From Tuctoria greenei (taxonomy: Eukaryota; Streptophyta; Magnoliopsida; Poales; Poaceae), in contig JAYESD010000005.1 in assembly GCA_036927565.1 (NCBI GenBank), forward strand, positions 87,212,301-87,276,300: a stretch of DNA of 64,000 bases. Direction: 5' to 3'. Below the pieces are notes generated by a model, which worked only from the letters and a program-made list of their open reading frames with translations, did not search any database and was not told where the DNA came from. Shown here piece after piece: positions 44,029-53,962 of the stretch (position 1 is its first letter; every line of letters begins with the position of its first letter). The position numbers were made by a program, and so were the translations under genes.

Positions 44029-44808
44029 CTAGGGGTGCATCCAAAAGAGAATGGAGGGAATATAACCCATAGAGTACAACGCCTGATAGCAGAACCGATC
44101 ATGCTCGTGCTTAATCCAACAGTTCTCAGTACAGAAGACTATCCACTCCTCCAACGTATCTTGCCTGCCGCAGCGGCAGTTCCCTGGTTCCCCCCCTGTT
44201 GAGCTGCCCCGAGCGTCATCATCAATGTTGGGCACCGCCACCGGTGGCGCTTCCAGACAAGGCCTGCCCAAAAACCTCCAGACGACACGATCGATACTCT
44301 TCATGGCTTCATGCTGACACCAGTAGTAGTCCTTGTTGGTCCACTTCATCACGATGGACCCGACTGCGTTGTAGCCGACGTGGGCCTCACCTTTGACCTG
44401 CCAGATATACTCGAAGGCATAGCAGGCCCCGCGGTCAGCATCGTAGCGGAGCATGGCGAGGACGTAGGCCACCACCATGTGGCCGTTCGCGGCCGCCCGG
44501 GCAAGGAACTGGATGCCCGGTTGCGCGCGACCGTCCAGGAAGATGAGGTCGAACCTGGTGACGTAGCACGCATGAGGGTTGTCAACGGTTGCCAGGCGCT
44601 CCACGAGGGCATCGTAGCTCCCGTTAAGCTTCCAGATGCTCTCTCGCTCCAGCGCCACGCGCCTGCCCACGACGCGATCTCGACACGCCGCGTGAATGGC
44701 CTTACAGGTGGCGCGCAAACTGGAGAGGTCGTCCATGGGATGCAGGGAGGTTGCAGTGACCCACCCCGCGATCAGGACCGCAATATCGTGTGGCAAGGGG
44801 AACTCCAT
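44029..44808 (-). CDS. F-box-like protein with C-terminal Cys/His cluster
   Basis: 259 codons with no interruption. I start it at the ATG at 44808 (MEFPLPHDIAVLIAGWV) because an F-box-type helix region begins there; the frame is open to 44931, but the extra 41 residues look like UTR. Residues 1-55 resemble the degenerate F-box of the rice At2g35280-like group (LPHDIAVLI, PMDDLSSLRATCKAIHAAC). The middle has Sel1-like helices (FLARAAANGHMVVAYVLAML). The C-terminus holds CRCGRQD, CTENCW, KHEHDRFC, a MYND-like zinc-binding spacing. Family members are thought to be substrate adaptors of SCF ubiquitin ligases; that role here is inference. GC-rich, single exon, with a possible TATA (CTTTATAAGCC, minus strand) near 44977. 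Flanked by ~85-bp direct repeats. Confidence 0.8.
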   Translation of the reverse strand: MEFPLPHDIAVLIAGWVTATSLHPMDDLSSLRATCKAIHAACRDRVVGRRVALERESIWKLNGSYDALVERLATVDNPHACYVTRFDLIFLDGRAQPGIQFLARAAANGHMVVAYVLAMLRYDADRGACYAFEYIWQVKGEAHVGYNAVGSIVMKWTNKDYYWCQHEAMKSIDRVVWRFLGRPCLEAPPVAVPNIDDDARGSSTGGEPGNCRCGRQDTLEEWIVFCTENCWIKHEHDRFCYQALYSMGYIPSILFWMHP

Positions 44809-45021
44809 GGGCTTTGAAGGGAACCAATGAAGGCGCGCACGATAGAGACAAAGAGGAAGAGTACGCACGGAGAAGAGGATGTCCTGTGTGTGTTGCGGAG
44901 AAGAGGATGGTGTGTATTGATTAGTACGCACGGAGAAGATGATGAGACGCGCGCAGACGCGCGTAGTGATGGTTATGGCTTATAAAGTGCACCGTTAATG
45001 CTACTTACAAAACTCGTATGA

Positions 45022-45108
45022 ATGTCTTTCCCTTCCGGAGGATTCCATTCCTTTAAACCGTCCTGTGAGTTTCCTTTGATGTAAACTGGGCTAAACAAAA
45101 GACGAGCG
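45022..45108 (+). repeat. Direct repeat flanking the F-box-like gene
   Basis: Counterpart of 43828-43913: shared TTTAAACCGTCC, GTGAGTTTCC and GGGCTAAACAAAAGACGAGC. The gene lies between the copies, 1.19 kb apart. Confidence 0.75.
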
Positions 45109-45217
45109 CTGGAGTTATGGCTTCTAAAGTGCAGACTTATGCTAATTTAGCCGCTGGAGTTGTCAGGAGGCAGGAGATCGCCCGGAGCGGGGCCTGCAAA
45201 GCGGTCTGTAAAAACTA

Positions 45218-46337
45218 CTCCTCCCTCCATCCCAACTCAACTCTCTTTCTAGCTTTGGTCAAACTTACCTTTTACCAATGATTTCTTGCCTGGTCCTTAT
45301 CCTGATGATCAAGGTCCTCCGCCTGCTGCCCCAGATGATTTGGGGCAGAATGATCCTGGCGACCAGAATGAAGTGTCGGATATGTTGTCCACGGCGCAGG
45401 GTTATTCAACACAAGCAAAAAGTAGCATATCCTAATCTTTCTTCTCATATATATAGGTTAACTAATTTTTCAACCCCAAATGATCTAGAAAAATTACTCC
45501 AGATTTGATGATGCCATAAACTAATCGCTGCTCAAAGCAATGGCAATGCTCATCAAGCTCGCAAGCTCAACTTCATCCTCAAACTATCAATCAAAACTCA
45601 GTTTTTGGTCCTTGAACTTTCAAATGGCTCAATTATTTAGTCCCTCGACTTCACACAACCGTGGCATGCCACATAAGCTATTGTGCCACATCATCTACCC
45701 CGGCCACCTCACTTAGAAAAAAGATAATAATTTTTTAACATCTTAAAAAGTAACTAGCTAATTAATTTGGGTGGATTTACGTAGTAGCATGGGATATACA
45801 TATTTCTCCTCCATGTTTTTTTTTGCAAAACTATCAAGTGATATATCCTATGTGCATATTACATATGTAAAAATATTGTAAAATATAAAACTTTTAAACC
45901 TAGGGAAGAGCAAACAGAGCAAATAGGGAGGATGAGGAAACTTTTAAGCCTAGGGAATAAAATATAACATGAAGCTACACGGCTGGCCGGGTACACGTAC
46001 GGTCCGGGTGTGCTGGTGCACCATAACCACCGATCCGTCGTGCGTCCCATGTCAACTCTATTTTTACAATTCCTATGTTTTTCCTATTCTGGTGTTTTTC
46101 AATTCCTTATCCAAAGGGAGCCTTAGGTTTTGTCAAATCTATCTTTGACCAATGATTTACGTAATTTTGATCTGTTTTAACAATATAAGAATTGTACTTT
46201 TAGATTCACTATGAAAATATTTCCATAATATACAATCTAGTACTACATGTTATTGAAGTTATTAAATTCCATATAAATCATTCGTCAAAGGTAAGTTTGA
46301 CCAAAACAGACATATAGTTGAGTTGGGGCGGAGGAAG
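45218..46337. mobile_element. Stowaway-like element split by an ~850-bp insertion
   Basis: Left end CTCCTCCCTCCATCCCAACT and right end AGTTGGGGCGGAGGAAG are inverted repeats flanked by TA (45216-45217 and 46338-46339). The arm word TTTGGTCAAACTTACC...CAATGATTT appears at 45254-45284, again near 46136-46160, and inverted at 46280-46310, so the left arm looks duplicated around the insert. The insert includes an inverted copy of 34100-34690 (fold-back family) at about 45530-46060. Confidence 0.65.
45275..45425 (+). other. Possible captured gene fragment
   Basis: About 50 codons without a stop read DFLPGPYPDDQGPPPAAPDD, LGQNDPGDQNEVSDML and STAQGYSTQAK. Composition is Pro/Asp/Gly-rich and unlike the AT-rich surroundings. 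There is no start codon or domain I know; a transduplicated exon is possible. Confidence 0.3.
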
Positions 46338-46549
46338 TACTATACGTTGCTGTTTGGCGCATAAGGTTTGGTCCTTGAGGTCGTAGCCATTTGTACAGGC
46401 GGCTGATGTGACCTGGTGCACTGAGCTTACGTGTGCGACAGTTACCGAGGCGCCTTAAACGGGCGCAGCGCATGCGCATCTTTGAATTCAACTGGAACCG
46501 CTCCGCATCCCATGACCACTACTATGTGCGTCGAGAGACAAACAGCTAG

Positions 46550-46575
46550 GCTGCTACGACGCTATAAGATCACCC
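46550..46575 (+). promoter_or_regulatory. Possible TATA box of paralogue A
   Basis: GACGCTATAAGATC lies about 80 bp upstream of the ATG, at a place comparable to the CTATAAAGGCAC box of paralogue C. Confidence 0.4.
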
Positions 46576-46641
46576 GGGCACGCCATCATCTTCTTTGCAC
46601 AACCACTCTTCCTCTCTTCCCAAAACCGCGCAAAGAACACC

Positions 46642-47034
46642 ATGGGTGACAAGAAAACGCCGTCGCCAAGCCCGTTGAAGGACGCCAAGGGGAAGCGTCC
46701 CTGATCGGACTCCCCCCCGGACAAGGAGTGGGCTCTCCAGAAGATGGCGCGCGATGTATTTGACAATACATCGCACTCCATGCATCACCTTGGGCTTGGC
46801 CCCCTTCCAGAGTATGCTGCAATGGGGACCACGGGCCACTACGTCTTCGGCATGACGCATTTGGCCGATCGTCTCGACGTCCTCTCGGAGACGTTAGCAG
46901 ACGAGCTCAGCGTCGCCAGCCGCGACAACCTGGTGGCGGCGACATCCAACAAACTGGGCTTTCTGTCTCCGCCGCGGGAGGTGGCCCCGCCCTGCGAGGA
47001 GCCCAAGGGGGAGGAGGAGGAGAAGGAGAGGTAG
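46642..47034 (+). pseudogene. Paralogue A of an unrecognised small protein family (one in-frame stop)
   Basis: ATG at 46642 (MGDKKTPSPSPLKDAKGKRP), then TGA at 46702-46704, then the same frame reads on to a TAG at 47032: SDSPPDKEWALQKMARDVFD, NTSHSMHHLGLGPLPEYAAM, GTTGHYVFGMTHLADRLDVL, and an acidic Glu/Lys tail. The core xxMxxDVFDNTSHSxxxLGLGxLP followed by GxYxFGxxxxAxRLDxL is shared with B and C. No known domain is recognised. If translation starts at the internal Met of KMARDVFD, a protein of about 97 residues remains. A T-rich 3' end (TTCTTGTTTGTAAT) resembles those of B and C. The three copies are on the same strand, 4.2 and 3.9 kb apart. Function unknown. Confidence 0.6.
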
Positions 47035-47720
47035 GTGGAGGTGGAGGAGAAGTAGTTTTTTTTTCTTGTTCTCAGTTGTGTTTTTTTTCTGTTCTTGTTT
47101 GTAGTTTGTGATTTTCTTTTTTCTTGTTTGTAATGTATCTTCTTAAGGTAATGAACTTTATTTTGCTGTTCATTGGTGCGCAAAAAGAGTTCTAATGTTG
47201 TTGTTCTAACGATGGACTAGTGCACTGTTTATCTTTGTATTTTTAGAATGGAATATATTTCCACTTCCAACTCTAATGAGCTGGAGAACCAGAAAGTGAC
47301 TGCCACCTAGTTTATCTGACGGCTTCAGCAGGGAGAAGCCCACTCTCTATGTTCAAACCCAACACAGATTCAACATAATGAGCAATCAAACAGCAAAGTA
47401 CGTAGTAAATCACAGAAATTGCAACAACAGTTTCTGGAGTATCAACTTTAGCCCAGATTAAATGCTCGTGGGCGTCATTGCAGAAGGGTGAAGACAAAAA
47501 AGACTTGATTCAGATGGCTTGCAAAGACATACTAGAAGTCAGGGTCATCGAAGTTTTTGCCCGATTTGGATTGAGTATTAGTTGTAGCTTTCCATAATAA
47601 TAAAATGTATCGGGTGTTTTACTTTCACTATTGTGTCGGGTTGAGTCTTTTGTTGTTGATCTTCACAACCTTGTGTACCAGTGTGGCCGTACTCTGTACT
47701 AAGGAAAAGGTCGGTTTAAT
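47035..47720. other. 3' region of paralogue A
   Basis: This T-rich stretch with TTCTTGTTTGTAAT words is probably 3' UTR to about 47165. Beyond that I see no gene. Confidence 0.45.
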
Positions 47721-47932
47721 GGCAACGACTGCTATGCAATCTGGACTCTTGTGCAAGCATGCAATCCTCAAATCTCAGCCATTTGACGGACATCTAAGGG
47801 TGGCTGACATTTTACACATAAATCCTTCCACTTGCTTGTGTAAAAGGAAGGATCTATGTGTAAAATGGTAGCCATCTTTAGATGCGGATTGCACGCTTGC
47901 ACAAGAGTCTAGATTGCACAACAGTCGTTGCC
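47721..47932. mobile_element. Mutator-type MITE 1 (9-bp TSD)
   Basis: Perfect 9-bp duplication CGGTTTAAT at 47712-47720 and 47933-47941. Inverted ends GGCAACGACTGCTATGCAAT and ATTGCACAACAGTCGTTGCC extend about 48 bp, with a second inner hairpin around ACATTTTACACATA. The outer word CGACTGCTGTGCAA also heads the inverted repeats of the MULE at 5140, suggesting kinship. 212 bp, non-coding. Confidence 0.9.
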
Positions 47933-47941
47933 CGGTTTAAT

Positions 47942-48795
47942 TATTTCCATTATCTAAAAAAATTTAGCCCAGATTAACAAAAGCGCCATTCATTACCGAG
48001 CGCCGTCCTCACTCTCGTCGTGCATGTTTGACATGAAGAATGTTCCCTCGAGGTTTCGAGGATAGAATACCATCTAGGAACATCTCACTACGTGCGCAGT
48101 TCATCAAATTAATCACATGCCTTGCACAATACAATATAATTTTCAACCATGTTGTACTCGTCCTTTCGAAGAAACGACACCCGTAGGCGCTAGCCACTTA
48201 CGTGTTCAGATTTTAGGAACAAATGAACACACATGTGAAAACACGTACGCCACATTCGATCCTCAACGTCATCAAATTCAACAAAGGGAGCAACGTCTCT
48301 CCACGACGTTCCGCCTGGTGTTGCACACACGACTCTCGCCTCACGCCGGCCAAGTATCCTGATCGAACCGTACAACTTCAAATAATGGAGGGCTAGAAGA
48401 TTGGTGGAAAAATAATATGTATAAGAAAAAGGGAAAAAGAAAAAGGATGGTGCACGTTTCGATACATGAACCGTGAGACTGTTGACTTCCATCTTCATTG
48501 GCCAGTTCTCGATTCCGCTGATCTCTCCAGCATCCATTCACACTAGCTACTCTCTAGTGGCTGGACCCAGGGTATCGCGTGGCCCACCCGGCATACCCAG
48601 TGGGTGGGCCCCTAAGAAATGTTGTTGTTGTTGTACGTGGTGTTTGGTTGAGACAATGCAACTTCTGGTCATAACGATAAGAATTAAAAATTAGAAAGAG
48701 AATATCAAATTCAAAAATCTTCATTACTCTCTTTACTCCGGGCTCGGGCCCGTCAAATTCAGAAACTCCTCCACTCATATAGTAATTGCATCAGT
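47942..48795. other. Gene-free stretch upstream of the exonuclease-like gene
   Basis: It contains a segment (48050-48270) similar to 50020-50250 upstream of paralogue B (shared TTCATCAAATTAATC, GAAGAAACGACA, GTGAAAACACGTACGCCACA), and 48457-48700, which resembles 32140-32280 in reverse. Confidence 0.5.
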
Positions 48796-48808
48796 TATAT
48801 ATATAGGT
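48796..48808 (+). promoter_or_regulatory. Possible TATA box of the exonuclease-like gene
   Basis: TTATATATATAGG lies about 120 bp upstream of the first ATG. Confidence 0.45.
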
Positions 48809-48921
48809 CCGTTTCCAATTAAAATTCAAACTAAAGGTGTAGACGAAGGTTTGTACAAGAGAGAAGTTGCACCGCGCCGCCGCAGACGGCAATCGTAGGG
48901 ACGACAAGGAGAGAGGACCCA

Positions 48922-49614
48922 ATGGCGGCGACTCAGGTGTACAACATGATGTTCTAGGAAAACATGATCACCACCACCGTGACGTCCTCCGGCGAGGCTG
49001 TGGAGGATTGGCTCGGCGAGGTCCTCTCCGTCCACCGTCGGTGCCTTCGAAAGCTCGTTGTTGGGCTCGACATCGAGTGGTGCCTTAGCTACTCTGCCAA
49101 CCAGAGCCCCGTCGCCATTCCACAGCTCTACATCGGCCGTTGTTGCCTCATCTTCCAGTTCATCCATGCTGACTACTTCCCTGACGAGTTGGAAGATTTC
49201 CTTGGCGATTCCAACTACCGCTTCGTCGGCGTGGGTGTGGAGGTTGATGCCGACAGACTTTGGAAGGACTGGGAGCTGAAGGTGGCCAAAACGATGGACC
49301 TGGCCAAGCTCGCGGCAGAGGAGATGGATCGCATGAGCCTCCGCCATGCGGGGCTGAAGGACATCACGAGCATCGTGATGGGCGCCGACATAAAGAAGCC
49401 TTACCGGGTGAGGACGAGCAACTGGGACGCTTATAATCTCTCCGGTGAGCAAATCAGCTATGCGTGCATCGATGCCTTCGTCTCCTTTGAGGTCGGCTGC
49501 AGTTTGCGGATCGGCTGCCGTCGATCATCCCGGCATGGAATTCGCAGGTGCATCGCTCAAGTTCTAGCTTTTCTGCATGTGCGCCCACTCTCTCATAAAA
49601 TTATTTTTTCTTGA
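48922..49614 (+). CDS. WRN-type 3'-5' exonuclease-like protein with an early stop
   Basis: The DEDDy exonuclease fold is visible: motif I GLDIEW (Asp 49069, Glu 49075), then IPQLYIGRCCLIFQF, motif II FVGVGVEVDADRLWKD, GLKDI, and motif III ISYACIDAFVSFEV (Tyr and Asp). The family, related to the Werner-syndrome exonuclease domain, trims DNA or RNA 3' ends in the nucleus; plants have several short domain-only members. The natural start seems to be ATG 48922 (MAATQVYNMMF), but codon 12 is TAG (48955-48957). The frame continues unbroken from Met 48964 for 216 codons, and the shortened protein keeps all catalytic residues. The last ~35 residues after FEV diverge; a splice donor (GCAGGTGC near 49550) may be used instead. 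Functional status uncertain. Confidence 0.75.
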
Positions 49615-50700
49615 GGAAACACTATATCTTGCTTTTAAAAACATGCATTTCATTTCGCATGCATCGAGGTCTTTCACATGCATGTTAGTTGTCCATGCAT
49701 GCTATGCCCCAAGCATGATCAACGAGCCTCAAACATGACATCTCTCAACAAAAAGAGAAAACACATAACGTCAGCAAACATGATCAAGGTCTTTCACATG
49801 GATGTTAGACCTACATATGCATGCTACGTCGCAAACATGTATTCCAAGTATAGAATATTTCCTACCATGTATATATATCTCTATATTTATCATATTCTCT
49901 ACCATGCATATGTATGCTCTCAACCTATATGCCAGTTTATCTACCATACTAATGAAGAATATTATCCAATAGAGATAACAAATTTGGCACAAGGATAGAT
50001 GTTCCCTCAATGGTACGAGGATATAATGTGGACTACCATCGTCTAATAAGCAGACAACTCTCACTATGTACGTACGTGGTTCATCAAATTAATCGATCGC
50101 ATGCTGCCATTATGTATCGCTGTACTCATCTTTTGAAGAAACGACAGGTGTAGGCGTTGGGCGCTACGTGTTCTAATTTTAGGAATAAATGAACACACTT
50201 GTGAAAACACGTACGCCACATCGGATCCTCAACGTCATCAAATTAACATGTTCCTAAAAATCCTCAACATATGACCAAACATGCTTGATCGCGAGTCTCT
50301 TTCACATGCATTACATTCATGTCCACCATCATCCATGATCACGACAATTATCATTGGTTCGATATGGACTCTCGGTCAGCAATGGTCAGATCCTTCAAAA
50401 AAAAAATATGGACTCTCGGTCGATTGCCATGCGGGTTCATGTCAATCTCCGAACCTCGTTGAAATCATTCGCACGAAATGTTACGAACACTGCGGGATGG
50501 ACCTACAAAGTATGCCAGGTGGGCCATTGAATATCCTGGGCCCTTTGTGTGTCAAATTAAAAAACTGGCCGATGGGACGTGTTGAGCCGTTGCGATAACT
50601 GAGAGGAGGTGAACCGCGGTTTGGAGTAATTCTGACCGCCGATTCAAAAGCACATTTTTTGAAGCATCCGATCATCTCTACTCACGCGCTTAGACAATGA
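49615..50700. other. Repeat-rich upstream region of paralogue B
   Basis: It starts with two copies of a ~110-bp repeat (49668 and 49780: CATGATCAA, GAGCCTCAAA, AGAAAACACATAACGTCA) that recurs at 53365-54095. The segment at 50020-50250 is shared with 48050-48270. At 50501-50660 an inverted copy of part of the 29277-32150 unit is present (GGGCCCTTTGTGTGTCAAAT, AACCGCGGTTTG). Confidence 0.6.
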
Positions 50701-50720
50701 CCCACTATAATGGCACACCG
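50701..50720 (+). promoter_or_regulatory. TATA-like box of paralogue B
   Basis: CCCACTATAATGGCACACCG aligns with CCAGCTATAAAGGCACATGC of paralogue C (54645 on). The following CGTCCTCTT is shared too. Confidence 0.55.
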
Positions 50721-50876
50721 TCCTCTTCTTCTTCGCTGCACCTCACGATCGATTTTAGCCTCCAAACTTCTCCTCTTGCTTCTTCGCCGCACCACTGTCA
50801 ACCACCTCTCTCTCTTTGTTCGCACCTCCGTCGCCGCATGAATGGGTAGTCCGCACCGAAGCGCTCCAGGTCATCG

Positions 50877-51428
50877 ATGTCCTCCGAACCTCCTTCTCCA
50901 TTTCCGTTGCTGCCAATGTTGGTGGAACTAGAGGCGGCGCTCGCACCTCCTCCACTCCCGTCTCCGTCCGCGGCACCCGCACCTCTTCCATCCGACTATG
51001 ATGAGACTGTCCGCCTCATCAAGGAATGCATCGACAAACTGGACGGCAATCTTAAGGAGGTCACCGGCAACCTATTCGCCATCAACGTGCAAGCAAAAGC
51101 GCTCGAAAAAATGGTGCAGGATGTATTTGACAATACATCTCACTCCTGTCGTCGACTAGGACTTGGTATCCTTCCCCACCACACCAGCATGGACTCCGCC
51201 GGCTACTACATCTTCGGGTTAGGCTTTGTGGCCACTCGTCTCGATTGCCTCTACGAGACGATCGGTGAGGAGGCTCGGGTGGAGTTCCGCGAACTTGTTA
51301 ACGCCGTCGGCCGGAAGAAGTTTGATCTGGTGGTGGAGGATGCTCCGCCGGCGGTTGCGGCAGAGCCGGAGGTGCCGCCAGTAGATGCAGAGGCGGCAGC
51401 GGAGGAGGTGGACAAGTCCTCCTCCTAG
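50877..51428 (+). CDS. Paralogue B: intact unrecognised small protein
   Basis: 183 residues, single exon. N-terminal third is Pro/Ala-rich (MSSEPPSPFPLLPML, APPPLPSPSAAPAPLPS). Residues 40-85 look helical (DETVRLIKECIDKLDGNLKE to AKALEKMVQDVFD). The family core follows (DNTSHSCRRLGLGILPHHTS, MDSAGYYIFGLGFVATRLDC, LYETIGEEARVEF), then an acidic Ala/Glu/Pro tail ending DKSSS. Compared with C, one base is missing after the ancestral ATG (50842), which puts that ATG out of frame; the present ATG at 50877 was created by an ACG-to-ATG change, so the start has moved about 12 codons inwards. No signal peptide or membrane segment. The 3' flank (TTGTAATATATGTGTTGTTT) matches C. No known domain; function unknown. 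It is the only uninterrupted copy. Confidence 0.75.
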   Translation: MSSEPPSPFPLLPMLVELEAALAPPPLPSPSAAPAPLPSDYDETVRLIKECIDKLDGNLKEVTGNLFAINVQAKALEKMVQDVFDNTSHSCRRLGLGILPHHTSMDSAGYYIFGLGFVATRLDCLYETIGEEARVEFRELVNAVGRKKFDLVVEDAPPAVAAEPEVPPVDAEAAAEEVDKSSS

Positions 51429-51899
51429 CAGAGTAGAATTAGTAGTAGTTTTTTTTATTTGTTTTCTATGTGTTTTTTTCTTGTTTGTAATATATGTGTT
51501 GTTTTTATGTTAATGAAAAATGTCTTTTATTTTATGTTCATGAACAATGTGTCCTAAGTAAATGCAGTAACAAAAAACTCCTCCTTTTATCGAAAAACAT
51601 CGCATAAGGAAAATTAACACATTAGTAATATTATATCTAATAAATATTAAACACATTAGTAGGACATATGTAGTAGAATTATATTTCAAAAATTCAAAAA
51701 ATAAAAATCTTGACCGTGTAACTGTACATCGCATCCGGATGATGCAAAAACTAATTAATTTATTTCTTTTCTCTTTACCAGCTATCATCGTGCCCCCCAC
51801 CCACCCACCCACCGGCCTGGCCCTAGGCAGTAGCCCCTCCTGCCTAGGCCCAGAGCCGGGCCTGCCTTTAAGACCATCCACAGTGGTTCACGGTAAAGC
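51429..51899. other. 3' region of paralogue B
   Basis: T-rich probable 3' UTR to about 51560 (ATGTTAATGAAAAATGTCTT shared with C). Nothing further is recognised. Confidence 0.5.
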
Positions 51900-51902
51900 T
51901 TA

Positions 51903-52260
51903 GGCTGTGTTTGGGAGCACAGTATTTTAATACTAAAGTTTTGGAAACCACAGTTTTTAAAATGACATGGCAATACCAAAGTATTTCAATACCACAGTTT
52001 TGTAATACCATGATTTGGCAATACATAGGACTGTTTGGGAGCAAAGTAGCAAGCATCAAGAGCAAGCCAGTAGAGAAAAACTTTGGTTCACACCAAAGTT
52101 TTTTATACTCCAAGAATACCAAAGTATAGACAAAACCGTGGTTTTAAATACATAGTTTTTGAGTTGGTTGCCAAACACCATTATGTAAAAAATACCATTG
52201 TAATCTTAAATACCACGGTATTGCACTAAAACTCCAAAAATACCATGTTCCCAAACACCA
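51903..52260. mobile_element. Tourist-like MITE
   Basis: Flanked by TTA (51900-51902 and 52261-52263). Ends GGCTGTGTTTGGGAGCA and TGTTCCCAAACACCA are inverted. The interior holds many ATACCAAAGT / ATACCACAGT words. 358 bp, non-coding. Confidence 0.75.
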
Positions 52261-52587
52261 TTACTGGACTGCGGCCTGCGAATCAGATGGTCTTATCTCT
52301 TAACCCCTTAGTGCGGAAATCGAATTCTCTGCGGCCTTGCCGCACAGCCGTCTCTGTGCAACCCTGCCCAGATAGTTGCCACATACGTTCACGCTCTGAA
52401 TCATACAGCCATACAACCAAGGGCACATTGATGATTGTCACATATGCGAACGCATCGAATCTTGCAGCGTGCACGGGCACACGAAATCCACGTTCGAAAT
52501 TTGCTCAGTGATCCAAATAACTCGGTGCTCAGCGTGCACGATCTATCATCATGCACACGAGCAAGTATGACACGGCCAAAAAGATCT

Positions 52588-53090
52588 GTGTTTGGTTGCT
52601 TGTCTTGGATTGAATTGACTTGGATTAATTGGATGGTCCAGTCATGTGTTATTTGTTTCGCGGTCAGACGGACAGGGTGATCTAGGTTCGAGGAATATTT
52701 GTTCGAGGAATATAGAATATTCCTCGCAGATGCTAGATGAGATGGTCCAGGATATTTGGTTGGATGTGAGTCCATCCACCTTATCTAATTATGCATTTTA
52801 GTAATCTAATTTGTGATAATTAACTTGTTTGTTGTTGATTAATAATTACAATTATTATATTAACATTAGTATTTTCTAGTAATATGATAATTAGTATATA
52901 AATAATTAATATTATGAAATTATTAACTTAGATGATTCAATAATCCAATCAAGTTTCATCCAACCTACCAAATAAAAAATTGGATCGTCCAGTCCATCCA
53001 ACCAAACGTTAATTTGGATGATCCAAGACATAAAGAAATGGATGTTCCTATATCTCCAATCCAACTTCGACATCAAACCAAACGCAATTG
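52588..53090. mobile_element. MITE-like element with TGTTTGGTTG ends
   Basis: The left end GTGTTTGGTTGCTTGTCTTG faces ACATCAAACCAAACGC on the right. The interior has inverted GATGGTCCAG/CTGGACCATC-type words and is AT-rich without ORFs. The target duplication was not resolved. Confidence 0.5.
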
Positions 53091-53518
53091 ATGACTGAGC
53101 ACTTTGTTACATGTCACTAGAGTGTACGCACAAATGACAAAGACACGGCCTCAACACCGGGTTTAGGGTGCATCGTGGACTAACCACATGACCCGCCCAA
53201 ACACTCACGTAATTAGCATACACCTACAAGAGCAACTACCTGGCCACATCCTTCACGTACGAATGGCAACACCGACTAACTTATACTTTCTGTACTACGT
53301 ACAAATAATTTTCCTTGTCCATGAGCCAATAAACAAGCTCTTTTGATGCAGCAACTAATAATCAGAACGTGATCAACGAGCCTCAAACTCTATAACGAAA
53401 AGAGGAAAAACACGCGTAACGTCATCATATATGATCATCGACGTCTCTCTTACATGCATGTTATAGTTATCCATGGATGCTACCCTACGCCCCAAACATA
53501 TATGATCAACGAGCCTCA

Positions 53519-53520
<2 letters not shown>

Positions 53521-53606
<86 letters not shown>
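53521..53606. repeat. (TA)n microsatellite, ~84 bp
   Basis: An uninterrupted TA run within a unit of the surrounding tandem repeat, right after GAGCCTCAAAC. Confidence 0.95.
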
Positions 53607-53885
53607 CATGTTAGTTGTCACGCCCCAAAGATGATCAATGAGCCTCTAAGTATATATGACGATATTTCAACAAAAACCAGAGAAAACACGTAATAATGTT
53701 GTCATCAAACATGATCGCGAGGTTTTCAAGTGCATGTTACTTGTCCATGCTTGCTACACCCCAAACATGATCAACGAGCCTCAAATAATATGATGATCTT
53801 TCAACAAAATTAGAAAACATCTAACGTCATCAAACATGCATGATCGAGGTCTTTTGCGTGTCAATCTGAGAGAAAAACATGAACG

Positions 53886-53887
<2 letters not shown>

Positions 53888-53949
<62 letters not shown>

Positions 53950-53962
53950 GTATGTATATATA
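53888..53962. repeat. (TA)n(TATG)n compound microsatellite
   Basis: About 50 bp of TA followed by TATG repeats and a short TG run. Confidence 0.95.

Noticed and set aside
44311..44817. 168-codon plus-strand ORF
   Set aside because: A shadow of the minus-strand F-box-like gene caused by high GC content.
48826..49452. 208-codon minus-strand ORF
   Set aside because: A shadow of the exonuclease-like gene, whose plus-strand catalytic motifs are clear.
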